Positions 40,724 to 49,258 of a DNA stretch of 64,000 bases are shown here, piece by piece; position 1 is the first letter of the stretch, and each line of letters begins with the position of its first letter. The translations under genes and the position numbers were made by a program. The stretch comes from VAXT01 sp963794605 (GTDB lineage Bacteria; Actinomycetota; Thermoleophilia; Gaiellales; Gaiellaceae). The notes under the pieces were generated by a model, which was not told the origin of the DNA, did no database searches, and saw only the letters and a list, made by a program, of their open reading frames with translations. The DNA lies in NCBI GenBank assembly GCA_963794605.1, contig CAWCEN010000003.1:124001-188000 (forward strand), given 5' to 3'.

Positions 40724-41372
40724 GGGATCCCTCGAGCCGGCCGGGCTCGTCCTCTTCGACAAGCCGGCGGGCCCGTCGTCGTTCGCGATCGTCCGGCAGC
40801 TGCGCGAGCAGACCGGCGCGCGGGCGGGGCATGCGGGCACGCTCGACCCGTTCGCGACCGGGCTGCTGCTCGTCCTGCTCGGAAGCTTCACGAAGGAGGC
40901 GCAGCGGTTCGTGGGTCTCGAGAAGCGCTACGAGACGGACGTCGACCTCTCCCGGACGACGTCTACGGGGGATCCCGAGGGGGAGGTGCTCGACGAGCAC
41001 GATCCTCCCTCGTTACTCGACCTCGAGGCGCAGCTCGACGCGCTCCGCGGCGAGGTCGATCTGAAGATCCCAGCCGCGTCCGCGGTCAAGATCGGCGGCG
41101 AGCGCGCGTACAAGCTCCACCGGCGCGGCGTGGCCGTCGAGATGCCGACGCGCAGGACGACGGTCTACGAGCTCGAGCTCGAGGAATACGAAGAGCCGCT
41201 GGCGCGGTTGTCGATGCGCCTGAGCTCCGGGGGCTACGTGCGCGCGGTCGCCGAGGCGCTCGGCGGCCACTGCGTCGGTCTCCGGAGGACGCACGTCGGC
41301 CCGTTCGACGTCGCCGACGCTGACCTGGAGCGGATCCTCGCTCCGGCCGACGCACTCGCCCCGCTCGGATGA
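40713..41372 (+). CDS. truB: tRNA pseudouridine(55) synthase, short form
   Basis: The 219-residue enzyme makes pseudouridine 55 in the T-loop of tRNAs. Motifs are LVLFDKPAGPSSFAIVRQLR, the catalytic Asp in HAGTLDPFATGLLLVLLG, and IPAASAVKIGGERAYKLHRRG. Most homologues have about 290-310 residues with a C-terminal PUA-like domain; this one stops after the catalytic core, and no frame downstream restores it because ribF starts at the stop (ATGA). The truncated form may be normal in this lineage. Confidence 0.92.
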   Translation: MGRKGSLEPAGLVLFDKPAGPSSFAIVRQLREQTGARAGHAGTLDPFATGLLLVLLGSFTKEAQRFVGLEKRYETDVDLSRTTSTGDPEGEVLDEHDPPSLLDLEAQLDALRGEVDLKIPAASAVKIGGERAYKLHRRGVAVEMPTRRTTVYELELEEYEEPLARLSMRLSSGGYVRAVAEALGGHCVGLRRTHVGPFDVADADLERILAPADALAPLG

Positions 41373-42232
41373 AGGTCGCTCGGACACCGGCCGAGCTCGG
41401 CTCAGGGCCGCGCACAGCGGCGCTCGGCACGTTCGACGGCGTCCACCTCGGACACCGCCGCGTGATCGAGACGCTGCTCGACGCCGGGCCTGAGCCGACA
41501 GTCGTCACCTTCGACCCGCATCCGCGCACCGCGCTCGGCAACCGGGTGGATCTGCTGATACCGCTGGAGCGCCGGCTCGAGCTCCTCGGCGAGCTCGGCG
41601 TGGAGGCGACGCTCGTCGTCGAGTTCACGCTCGACGTCGCCGGGCTCGAGCCGCAGGAGTTCGCGGACCAGTTCCTGCGCCCGATCGGCGCCGAGACCAT
41701 CGTCGCGGGCGAGGACTTCCGCTTCGGTCGCGCCCGCCAGGGTGACCTCCCGCTCCTCGAACGCCTCGGCTTCGCCACCCGCCCGGTGCCCCTGCTCGAG
41801 AACGTCTCCTCGACCCGCATCCGGGAGCTCGCGCGTGCGGGTGACGTCCAGGGCGCCGCGGCGCTGCTCGGCCGTCCAGTCGAGGTCGAGGGCACTGTGG
41901 TCACCGGCGACGCCCGCGGAGGGACGCTCGGGTTCCCGACCGCGAACCTCGACGTTCGTCCCGAACTGCTCGTGCCGCTGAACGGGATCTACGCGGGCGC
42001 AGCCGGTGAGAGTCGCGCGGCTGTCTCGATCGGGACGAACCCGCACTACGGCGGCAGCGAGCGCCGCGTCGAGGCGTTCCTGCTCGACTTCGAGGGCGAT
42101 CTCTACGGCGAGCGGCTGATCGTCGAGCTCTGGGAACGCCTGCGGGACGAGCAGTCATTCGAGAGCGAGCAGGCGCTGATCGACCAGATCGCAGGCGACG
42201 TCGAGCGCACCCGCGCCGCGACTCGTCCCTGA
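41369..42232 (+). CDS. ribF: Bifunctional riboflavin kinase / FMN adenylyltransferase
   Basis: The 287-residue enzyme converts riboflavin to FMN and then FAD. The nucleotidyltransferase domain has GTFDGVHLGHRRVIE (HxGH) and FRFGRARQGD with SSTRIRELARAGDV. The riboflavin kinase domain has GTVVTGDARGGTLGFPTANLD and LNGIYAGAA with VEAFLLDFEGDLYG. It ends the rimP-ribF operon. ATG 41369 overlaps the truB stop. The convergent ggt gene begins one base beyond its end. Confidence 0.95.
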   Translation: MKVARTPAELGSGPRTAALGTFDGVHLGHRRVIETLLDAGPEPTVVTFDPHPRTALGNRVDLLIPLERRLELLGELGVEATLVVEFTLDVAGLEPQEFADQFLRPIGAETIVAGEDFRFGRARQGDLPLLERLGFATRPVPLLENVSSTRIRELARAGDVQGAAALLGRPVEVEGTVVTGDARGGTLGFPTANLDVRPELLVPLNGIYAGAAGESRAAVSIGTNPHYGGSERRVEAFLLDFEGDLYGERLIVELWERLRDEQSFESEQALIDQIAGDVERTRAATRP

Positions 42233-42233
42233 C

Positions 42234-43616
42234 TCACACGATCCGGGCGGCGCCGTTCCGTCGCGGGTCGGCTGCGGCGATCGTCCGCGTGACGACGCTC
42301 ACACCGCCGAAGAAGTGGTGGCGCGAGTCCCACTGCCGAACCTCGAAGCCTGCCGACTCGATTGCGGCAACGGTCGCCGGACCGAACCCGGGCTCGAGGT
42401 GGACGATCGCGCCCGCGGGATGGACGCGTGGGCGATCGACTGCCGCTTGCGGCTCGAGACCCTCGTCGAGGATGCCCGCGACGACCTCGAGCAGCGCGCT
42501 GCGCAGCCTCGTGCCGCCGGCAGCGCCGGCCGCGAGCACGACACCGTCCGAGTCGAGCACGAGCGTCGGCGCCATCATGCTCGCCATCCGGTCGCCCGGC
42601 CCGAGCCCTTCCGTGAACAGGTCGGCCTCCCCGAGCATGCTGTTCAGGTGCAGGTCGAGCCCGGGTACGAAGTCGCCCGAGCCGAGTCCCAGGCTCGTCG
42701 TCAGCGCACAGGCGTTGCCCTCGTCGTCGATCACTGAGACGTTCGTCGTTCCGTTCTGCATCGGAAGCTCGTCGCTCAGGGCGCCGACCAGCGCGAGAGC
42801 GCGCTCCGGCTCCTCGAGGCCACGCAGCTCGGGAAGGCGTGCCACGGCAGTAGGAAAGTCGGACAGTCCCGCGCGCGTGCGCAGCTCGTAGCCGCGGAAC
42901 TCGAGCTCGACGGGATCGAACCAGTGAGCGTTGTACGACGTGAGATCGTCCGCGGTGACAAGGCCGCCGCGTTCCTCCATCAGGTCGAGGAGCTCCCTCC
43001 CGATCGTCCCCTCGTACGCGCCCCGGGGCCCGTCCTCCGCGAGCGACTCGAGCGCTGCCACGAGCCCCGGCTGGCGCAAGAGGTCGCCCTCGCCGAGCAG
43101 CGAGCCGCCCGGCGAGTAGATCTCCGCGCCCTCGTTCATCGTCATCACCGGCTCGAGCATCCGCAGGCAGGCCGCATGCGCTGCCGGCATTGGAACAGCA
43201 CCGCGTGCAAGGCGAAGCGCGGGCTCGACCAGCCGCGGCCAGGGCATTCGGCCGTGCTCGCTCCAAAGCGCGTCGAGCCCCGCAGGGACCCCTGGCACGC
43301 CGCACGAGCCGATGCCGACCGCGTAGTGCACGAGCTCCGTGCCGAACGGAACGTCCAGCTCCAGCAGCGCGACCTCACGCCGCTCGGCGCCGAGCCCGGG
43401 AACCGCCACGAAGCAGTCCAGGTTCCGCGCCTTGCCCGTCGCGGCGTCGAAGTAGATGCCGTGCCCGCCCCCGAGCAGACCCGTCATCACCGTCTCCGCG
43501 ACGCACGAGGCGAGGGTCGCGGCAACCGCGGCGTCGGCTGCGCTTCCGCCGTCCTCAAGGATTTCCGCGCCCGCGTCGGCAGTCGCGGGATGACCGGCGG
43601 CGATTCCCGCTCTCAT
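42234..43616 (-). CDS. ggt: Gamma-glutamyltransferase family protein
   Basis: The 460-residue Ntn-hydrolase-type enzyme begins GIAAGHPATADAGAEILEDGGSAADAAVAATLASCVAETVMTGLLGGGHGIYFDAATG, typical of the family. Autocleavage should occur before Thr290 in NGTTNVSVIDDEGNACALTTSLG, which becomes the nucleophile. The family transfers or hydrolyses gamma-glutamyl groups, as of glutathione. No signal peptide is seen, and the protein is shorter than E. coli GGT (580), so a cytoplasmic relative with a different gamma-glutamyl substrate is possible. ATG 43616 is chosen because upstream sequence lacks family similarity. Confidence 0.88.
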   Translation of the reverse strand: MRAGIAAGHPATADAGAEILEDGGSAADAAVAATLASCVAETVMTGLLGGGHGIYFDAATGKARNLDCFVAVPGLGAERREVALLELDVPFGTELVHYAVGIGSCGVPGVPAGLDALWSEHGRMPWPRLVEPALRLARGAVPMPAAHAACLRMLEPVMTMNEGAEIYSPGGSLLGEGDLLRQPGLVAALESLAEDGPRGAYEGTIGRELLDLMEERGGLVTADDLTSYNAHWFDPVELEFRGYELRTRAGLSDFPTAVARLPELRGLEEPERALALVGALSDELPMQNGTTNVSVIDDEGNACALTTSLGLGSGDFVPGLDLHLNSMLGEADLFTEGLGPGDRMASMMAPTLVLDSDGVVLAAGAAGGTRLRSALLEVVAGILDEGLEPQAAVDRPRVHPAGAIVHLEPGFGPATVAAIESAGFEVRQWDSRHHFFGGVSVVTRTIAAADPRRNGAARIV

Positions 43617-43719
43617 CAGGGAAGGGTAAGGGGCCGCCTGCGGCAACGGCCCCCCACTATTACCTACCCAGGGAGCGACCACGCGAGACCTGCAAGGCAG
43701 CGTTCCCTATCCTGGATAG

Positions 43720-44151
43720 ATGCGCCCGGCCATCGTTCCCGCCGTCCTGCTCGCTGTCCTGACCGTGGCCGGGTGCGACGACTCGAAGAAGTCGTCCGTG
43801 TTCGACACCGCGGGCAAGTGCCCGCCGCCGGCTTCGAGGGCGTCCGCGGGCAACGCCCAGATCGACGCCAAGGCGCTCGGCGGACGGTACGCCAAGCGGA
43901 TCGTGATCCGCGCCAAGGAAAAGTCGAACGGAGCTCCGGTGCACGGCAAGTTGACGATTCGCGCCGAGATGGTCTGCCCGCACCTGATGCCGCTCTACAC
44001 GAAGAAGCTCCGGGAAACCTCACCGGGCACCTACAAGACCGGCTACTCGCTGGTCATGCCCGGGCAGTGGACGTTCTACGTCACGCTCCGCTCTAAGAAC
44101 GGCGCCACGACGTCGACGTTCCCGGTCACGGTCAGGGCCCCGGGCGCCTAG
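43720..44151 (+). CDS. Putative lipoprotein with YtkA/FixH-like beta domain
   Basis: 143 residues: signal peptide with lipobox LTVAGC (Cys at about residue 19), an acidic-basic linker, and a beta-rich domain (ISIRAKEKSNGAP-like pattern ending PGTYKTGYSLVMPGQWTFYVTLRSKNGATTSTFPVTV) that resembles YtkA-like or FixH-like immunoglobulin folds. It should sit on the outer face of the membrane. Some such proteins help copper or cytochrome oxidase assembly, but no metal site is obvious here. A -10-like TATCCT (43708-43713) lies close to the ATG, so the message may have almost no leader. Confidence 0.7.
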   Translation: MRPAIVPAVLLAVLTVAGCDDSKKSSVFDTAGKCPPPASRASAGNAQIDAKALGGRYAKRIVIRAKEKSNGAPVHGKLTIRAEMVCPHLMPLYTKKLRETSPGTYKTGYSLVMPGQWTFYVTLRSKNGATTSTFPVTVRAPGA

Positions 44152-44242
44152 TTGCTACCCTACGAGCCGACCGCAATCTCGGCCGTGCGCGGCGCTTCCC
44201 GCGGCAGCTTGGATTGCGGAAGTCGCACATAAGGAGACCTGT

Positions 44243-44512
44243 TTGACCCTGACCAAGGAAGCAAAGCTGGAGATCATCGAGCGCCACGGCAGCTCGCAGA
44301 CCGACACGGGCTCGCCCCACGTCCAGATCGCGCTCCTCACGCGGCGCATCAACGAGCTCACGGAGCACCTCCGGGCGCATCCGACGGACCACCACTCGCG
44401 GCGCGGCCTGCTCAAGCTGGTCGGGCGCCGCAGGCGATTTTTGAATTACCTCCAGAAGAAGGACGTGGAGGCGTATCGGGAACTGATCAAGGAGCTGGGC
44501 CTCAGGCGATAG
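44243..44512 (+). CDS. rpsO: 30S ribosomal protein S15
   Basis: 89 residues with the S15 pattern: LTKEAKLEIIERHGSSQTDTGSPHVQIALLTRRINELTEHLRAHPTDHHSRRGLLKLVGRRRRFLNYL. It binds the central domain of 16S rRNA. TTG 44243 follows AAGGAGA (44231-44237). The rpsO-pnp pairing is conserved across bacteria. Confidence 0.97.
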   Translation: MTLTKEAKLEIIERHGSSQTDTGSPHVQIALLTRRINELTEHLRAHPTDHHSRRGLLKLVGRRRRFLNYLQKKDVEAYRELIKELGLRR

Positions 44513-44521
44513 CAGGTGCAA

Positions 44522-44640
44522 TTCTCCGTGCCAGGCTTCAGCCTGGCTCGGGTACATCGGAGAGTCGGAGTTTGAGCGAGCGCCGATCCCCGGAGCGACT
44601 CTCACTCAAACCTCGGCTCTCCACGAGGAAGTGGAGGCAT
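44522..44640 (+). promoter_or_regulatory. Structured pnp leader, Actino-pnp-like
   Basis: Three pairings fill the gap between rpsO and pnp: TCTCCG/CGGAGA enclosing a perfect hairpin GCCAGGC-TTCA-GCCTGGC (44530-44547); a long arm 44561-44576 with 44605-44620 (13 Watson-Crick pairs, 2 G-U, 1 mismatch); and CCAC/GTGG (44621-44634) next to the GGAGG ribosome-binding site. The second arm shares AGAG with the first, so the folds compete. A conserved Actino-pnp RNA motif is known before actinobacterial pnp genes and I infer that this is a member. It would allow control by PNPase or a double-strand RNase. Confidence 0.7.
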
Positions 44641-44642
44641 AG

Positions 44643-47120
44643 ATGAGCACGATGACCGAGAGCCTCGCCACGGTCGCGGTGACCGTCGGCGAGCAAGAGA
44701 TGACCTTCGAGACGGGCAAGCTCGCCAAGCAGGCGGACGGCGCCGTCGTCGTCCGCGCCGGCGAGACGATGGTCCTCGCGACCGCGCAGGGGAAGATGGA
44801 GGGCCGCGAAGGCGCCGACTTCTTCCCGCTGACGGTCGACGTCGAGGAGCGCATGTACGCCGCGGGCAAGATCCCCGGCGGGTTCTTCAAGCGCGAGGGA
44901 CGTCCCACCGAGCGGGCGATCCTGACCGCGCGCATGATCGACCGCCCGATCCGGCCGCTCTGGCCGAAGGGCTACAAGAACGAGGTGCACGTGGTCTGCA
45001 CGACGCTGTCGGCCGACCTCGTCACCGCGCACGACATCCTCTGCATCAACGGCGCCTCGGCGGCGCTGATGGTCTCGCCGCTGCCCTTCCTGGGCCCGGT
45101 GGGCGCAGTCCGGATCGGGCGCGTCGACGGCAACCTCGTCGTCAACCCGACGCTGCCGGTCGTCGAGGAGGAGAGCACGCTCGACCTGATCGTCGTCGGC
45201 ACGAAGGATGCGCTGACGATGATCGAGGCCGGCGCCGACGAGATTCCCGAGGACGAGATTCTCGAGGCGTTCGAGCTCGCGCACGGCGAGATCGTGAAGA
45301 TCTGCGACGCCCAGGAGGAGCTGCGCGCCAGAGCCGGGAAGCCGAAGTACTTCGACGCCGAGCTCACCGCCGAGTTGGAGTCGGAGCACGCCGGCCGGAT
45401 CCGCGAGCGCATCGAGGCCGAGGGCCTGCGCGAGGCGAGCGCCGTCGTCGAAGAGCTGACCGGCGAGCTCGCACCGGAGCTGGGTATGGACTCCGGTGAG
45501 GAGGACATCCTGCGCCAGATCCAGGTGCGCGCGTCGCTGGACGCGATTCTCGAGAAGACGCGTCTCGAGGTCGTCGAGCGCCACGTCCGCCAGCAGTTCG
45601 AGGACGATCTGCGGGCGCTGACCGAAGCGGAGCAGGACTCGAAGGAGCTCAAGTCGGCGAAGCGCCAGCTGCTCTTCGAGCGGATCAACGAGTCCGTCGA
45701 GCTGCCCTTCCCGGTCGGCCCGGCGACGGTCGATGGCGAGGCGCCCGCCGTCAAGGACTCGCTGACGAAGCAGTACATCAAGAAGGCGGCCGAGTCGATC
45801 TACAAGCAGCTCGTCCGGCAGAAGATCGCCGTCGACAAGCGCCGCCCGGACGGCCGCGCCGCGGAGGACGTCCGCGAGGTCACCTGCGAGGTCGGCGTCG
45901 CGCAGCGAACGCACGGCTCAGCGCTCTTCACGCGCGGCCAGACGCAGATCATGTCGCTCCTGACCCTCGGCACCGCCAAGGAGGGCCAGCGGATCGACGA
46001 CCTGTCACTCGAGACCGACCGCCGGTACATGCACCACTACAACTTCCCGCCCTACTCGGTGGGTGAGACCGGGTTCATGCGCGGCCCGAAGCGTCGCGAC
46101 ATCGGCCACGGCGCACTCGCCCAGAGGGCGCTCGAGCCGATGATCCCGTCGCTCGAGGAGTTTCCGTACACGATCCGGATCGTGTCCGAGACGCTCGAGT
46201 CGAACGGCTCGTCGTCGATGGGCTCGGTCTGCGGGTCGACGCTCTCGCTGATGGATGCCGGTGTGCCGATCAAGGCGCCGGTCGGCGGCATCGCGATGGG
46301 GCTCGTCAAGGAGGGCGACGACTACGTGATCCTGACCGACATCCAGGGAGCGGAGGACCACCTCGGCGACATGGACTTCAAAGTCGCCGGCTCGCGTGAC
46401 GGCATCACAGCGCTCCAGATGGACATCAAGATCACCGGCGTCACGCAGGAGATCATGCGGAACGCGCTCGCGCAGGCGAAGCAGGCCCGCGAGTTCATCC
46501 TCGACAAGATGGCGGAGGCGCTCCCGGAGACCCGGACGGAGCTCGCCGAGCACGCGCCGCGGATCTCGACGGTGAAGATCGACCCCGAGCAGATCGGGAT
46601 GATCATCGGCAAGGGCGGTGAGACGATTCGCGGCCTCGAGGCCGACTACGAGGTGCAGATCGACATCGAGGAGGACGGCACGATCCTCATTTACGCGACC
46701 GACGGCACGAAGGCGAAGGCCGCGATCGAGGCGATCGAGTCGATCACGAAGGAGCCCGAGGTAGGGGACACGTACACGGGCAAGGTCGTGAAGACGACCG
46801 ACTTCGGCGCCTTCGTCGAGCTGAAGAAGGGCACCGACGGGCTCCTGCACGTCTCGAACGTCGGCCCGGGACGGGTCGGCCACATCGAGGACGTCATCTC
46901 GCGGGGCGACACGCTCGACGTCGTCGTCCAGGAGGTTGACAAGGAGCGCGGCCGGATCGGGCTCAAGCTCGTCGCGAAGCACGAAAACGGCTCGCTCGTC
47001 CAGCCCGACGAGTTGATCGAGCGTGCGAAAGACGCGCCGCCGCGCGAGCGCTCGGAGCGCCCTCCGAGGCGCGAAGGCGGCGGGCGCGCCCGGAACCGTG
47101 GGCCACGCAGGGACGGCTAG
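44643..47120 (+). CDS. pnp: Polynucleotide phosphorylase
   Basis: The 825-residue exoribonuclease degrades RNA phosphorolytically from the 3' end. It has two RNase PH domains (first from about 20-240; second with RRPDGRAAEDVREVTCEVG, TRGQTQIMSLLTLGT, VCGSTLSLMDAGVPIKAPVGGIAMGL), a helical linker enlarged with a charged coiled-coil-like stretch, KH (IGMIIGKGGETIRGLEADYEVQIDIEEDG) and S1 (GDTYTGKVVKTTDFGAFVELKKGTDGLLHVS) domains, and an Arg/Gly-rich tail. Some 80 residues longer than typical, mostly in the linker. ATG 44643 follows GGAGG. Confidence 0.97.
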   Translation: MSTMTESLATVAVTVGEQEMTFETGKLAKQADGAVVVRAGETMVLATAQGKMEGREGADFFPLTVDVEERMYAAGKIPGGFFKREGRPTERAILTARMIDRPIRPLWPKGYKNEVHVVCTTLSADLVTAHDILCINGASAALMVSPLPFLGPVGAVRIGRVDGNLVVNPTLPVVEEESTLDLIVVGTKDALTMIEAGADEIPEDEILEAFELAHGEIVKICDAQEELRARAGKPKYFDAELTAELESEHAGRIRERIEAEGLREASAVVEELTGELAPELGMDSGEEDILRQIQVRASLDAILEKTRLEVVERHVRQQFEDDLRALTEAEQDSKELKSAKRQLLFERINESVELPFPVGPATVDGEAPAVKDSLTKQYIKKAAESIYKQLVRQKIAVDKRRPDGRAAEDVREVTCEVGVAQRTHGSALFTRGQTQIMSLLTLGTAKEGQRIDDLSLETDRRYMHHYNFPPYSVGETGFMRGPKRRDIGHGALAQRALEPMIPSLEEFPYTIRIVSETLESNGSSSMGSVCGSTLSLMDAGVPIKAPVGGIAMGLVKEGDDYVILTDIQGAEDHLGDMDFKVAGSRDGITALQMDIKITGVTQEIMRNALAQAKQAREFILDKMAEALPETRTELAEHAPRISTVKIDPEQIGMIIGKGGETIRGLEADYEVQIDIEEDGTILIYATDGTKAKAAIEAIESITKEPEVGDTYTGKVVKTTDFGAFVELKKGTDGLLHVSNVGPGRVGHIEDVISRGDTLDVVVQEVDKERGRIGLKLVAKHENGSLVQPDELIERAKDAPPRERSERPPRREGGGRARNRGPRRDG

Positions 47121-47135
47121 CGGGGGAAGCTTCTC

Positions 47136-47315
47136 CTGGCCATCGGCGCCGTCCTCGCGGCGGCGCTGCTGGCCGGGTGCGGCGGCTCGAACGACGACAA
47201 GGTCTACTCGATCGGAGGCAACGGCTCCTTGATCTGGGCGACGGGCGGCGGGAGAGGCCTGGAGGACCCGAGCAAGGACGAGGTGAAGACGGTCGAGCGC
47301 TGCCTCAAGGCCTAA
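47136..47315 (+). CDS. Small lipoprotein, start codon unclear (CTG?)
   Basis: Directly after the pnp stop, the same frame reads a basic dipeptide (RGK), a hydrophobic stretch and a lipobox (LLLAIGAVLAAALLAGCGGS). About 45 polar residues follow (KVYSIGGNGSLIW, then VKTVERCLKA) and a stop at 47313-47315. This is a convincing lipoprotein signal, yet no ATG, GTG or TTG exists between the pnp stop (47118-47120) and the hydrophobic core. CTG 47136 is the only near-canonical candidate. Either CTG is used or a base change destroyed the start. Function unknown. Confidence 0.5.
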   Translation: MAIGAVLAAALLAGCGGSNDDKVYSIGGNGSLIWATGGGRGLEDPSKDEVKTVERCLKA

Positions 47316-47357
47316 GAGGCGCGTGGCTTTGCGCCCGCTAACAACTACGATCCGCGC

Positions 47358-48656
47358 GTGCAGAAGTACGTTCTGAGCGAGCTCGATTCGGGCCAACGGG
47401 TGATTACGGAGCGGATCCCGAGCGTGCGCTCCGTCGCCCTCGGGTTCTGGATCGGCGCCGGTTCGCGCGACGAGACGCCCTCGAAGGCCGGCGTCTCGCA
47501 CTTCATCGAGCACCTCCTGTTCAAGGGGACGCGCTCGTATACCGCTCAGGAGATCGCCGAGATCTTCGACGCGCTGGGGGGCGAGCTGAACGCAGCCACC
47601 TCGCGCGAGCACACGCTCGTCTATGTGCGCGTCGCCGATCACCACCTGGACAAGGCGCTCGACGTCATCGGCGACATGGTCTACGCGCCGCTCTTCGTCG
47701 ACCTCGACTCCGAGCGGGAGGTCGTGCTGGAGGAGATCGCCATGTACGAGGACACGCCGCACGAGCTCGTCCACGACCTGATGAGCGAGGCGGTCTTCGG
47801 CGACCACCCCCTCGGCCGGCCGGTGATCGGAACCGCCGACGTCATCTCCTCGGTCGGCCGTCGCGCGTTGACGACCTACCACCAGACGATGTACCAGGCC
47901 GGAAACGTCGTCGTCGCCGCCGCAGGGAATCTGAAGCACGACGACCTCGTGGCGCGGTTGCAGAAAGCCGCGAGGAAGCAGGCGAAGGCGCCCGGCAAGG
48001 GCCCGCGCCTGCGCAGCCCGCTCGTGCGACCGCCGCGCCCGAGCGTTCGCTTCCAGCGCAAGCGAACGGAGCAGTACCACGTCTGCGTCGGCGCGCCCGG
48101 GATCGCCCGGTCGGACCGGCGCCGCTTCACCGCGTCGTTGCTCGACGCACTCCTGGGTGGCTCCGCCTCGTCGCGTCTCTTCCAGGAGATCCGCGAGAAG
48201 CGCGGCATGGCCTATTCCGTCTACACGTTCGCCTCGCAGTACACGGACAGCGGGCTGATCGGCTTTTACGTCGGGACGCGGCCGGAGAACCTCGCCGACT
48301 GCCTCGAGATCGCCAACGAGCAGATCAGCGAGGTCGCCGAGGGCGGGCTACGGAAGGGTGAGCTCGAGCGGGCCAAGGAGAACCTCAAGGGGCGGATTCT
48401 GCTCTCGATGGAGTCGACGTCGAACCGGATGAGCCGTCTCGGGAAGTCGCTGATCAGCGACACGGAGCTCCTGTCGATCGACCGGATCGCAGCCGAGATC
48501 GACGCGGTCACTCCGGACGCCGTCGCCGAGCTGGCCGGCGTCCTGCTCGCGCCGGAGATGCTCTCGGCGTCGGGCATCGGGCCGAGCGAGGAGCGGTTCC
48601 GGGACGCCATGCGGCGGATCACGCCCGAGCTGCCCACCGCCCGCGCAGCGGCGTGA
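47358..48656 (+). CDS. M16-family zinc metallopeptidase (mitochondrial processing peptidase-like)
   Basis: The 432-residue pitrilysin-family peptidase has the inverted zinc motif HFIEH (His48, Glu51, His52) and the third ligand region EREVVLEEIAMYEDTP (Glu-rich). The C-terminal half has the conserved REKRGMAYSVYTFASQYTDSGLIGFYVGT. In Gram-positive bacteria such genes sit after pnp and before dapB or dapG, as here. The substrate is not known, though the Bacillus homologue is linked to processing of small peptides. GTG 47358 gives the family N-terminus (QKYVLSELDSGQRVI). Confidence 0.92.
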   Translation: MQKYVLSELDSGQRVITERIPSVRSVALGFWIGAGSRDETPSKAGVSHFIEHLLFKGTRSYTAQEIAEIFDALGGELNAATSREHTLVYVRVADHHLDKALDVIGDMVYAPLFVDLDSEREVVLEEIAMYEDTPHELVHDLMSEAVFGDHPLGRPVIGTADVISSVGRRALTTYHQTMYQAGNVVVAAAGNLKHDDLVARLQKAARKQAKAPGKGPRLRSPLVRPPRPSVRFQRKRTEQYHVCVGAPGIARSDRRRFTASLLDALLGGSASSRLFQEIREKRGMAYSVYTFASQYTDSGLIGFYVGTRPENLADCLEIANEQISEVAEGGLRKGELERAKENLKGRILLSMESTSNRMSRLGKSLISDTELLSIDRIAAEIDAVTPDAVAELAGVLLAPEMLSASGIGPSEERFRDAMRRITPELPTARAAA

Positions 48657-49258
48657 AAATCAAGCTCTTCGGAGCGGGAGGGAAAGTCGGCTCGGTGCTC
48701 GCGCCGGCGCTGGTGGCGGCCGGGCACGAGCTGCTCGAGCTGGACGCCGCCGAGGCGATGGTCGACTTCACCGCGCCGGACGTGGTCGTCGGGAACATCG
48801 AGAGCGCGCTCGACGCGGCCGTCCCGTGCGTCGTCGGCACCTCGGGCTGGAACACCGCTCTCGTCGAGGCGAAGGCGCGCGACGCCGGTCTTCCGGTCTT
48901 CTACGCGCCGAACTTCGCGATCGGAGCGGTCCTGATGATGCGCTACGCGTCCGAGGCGGCGAAGCACATGCCCCGCGCCGAGATCGTCGAGCTCCACCAC
49001 GAGACGAAGGTCGACGCTCCATCCGGGACAGCCAAGGCGACTGCCGAGGCGATGGGCGGCGACGTGCCGATCCACTCCGTCCGCCTGCCGGGGATCGTCG
49101 CCCACCAGGAGGTGCTCCTCTCCCAGCGCGGGGAGCTCCTGACCATCCGCCACGACGCGTTCTCCCGCGAGGCGTACGTCCCCGGGGTCCTGCTCGCCCT
49201 GGAGCGCTTGCCCGACCTCGACCCCGGACTGATAATCGGGCTGGAGAACCTCCTGTGA
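48653..49258 (+). CDS. dapB: 4-hydroxy-tetrahydrodipicolinate reductase, short form
   Basis: The 201-residue enzyme reduces the DapA product with NAD(P)H in lysine/diaminopimelate synthesis. It has GAGGKVGS (dinucleotide loop), VDFTAPD, VVGTSGW, FYAPNFAIG and the catalytic IVELHHETKVDAPSGTA. Usual length is 245-270; the missing 40-50 residues lie in the nucleotide-binding domain between the glycine loop and VDFT, where NADPH specificity is normally set. GTG 48653 overlaps the M16 peptidase stop. dapA follows after one intervening lipoprotein gene. Confidence 0.92.
   Translation: MKIKLFGAGGKVGSVLAPALVAAGHELLELDAAEAMVDFTAPDVVVGNIESALDAAVPCVVGTSGWNTALVEAKARDAGLPVFYAPNFAIGAVLMMRYASEAAKHMPRAEIVELHHETKVDAPSGTAKATAEAMGGDVPIHSVRLPGIVAHQEVLLSQRGELLTIRHDAFSREAYVPGVLLALERLPDLDPGLIIGLENLL

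Noticed and set aside
46005..48080. Long minus-strand frames opposite conserved genes (for example 46005-48080, 51221-53368, 32438-34369, 17107-18906)
   Set aside because: They lie antisense to strongly conserved genes and are rich in Arg, Asp and Val. They are expected in GC-rich DNA, where the sense codon bias removes antisense stops.
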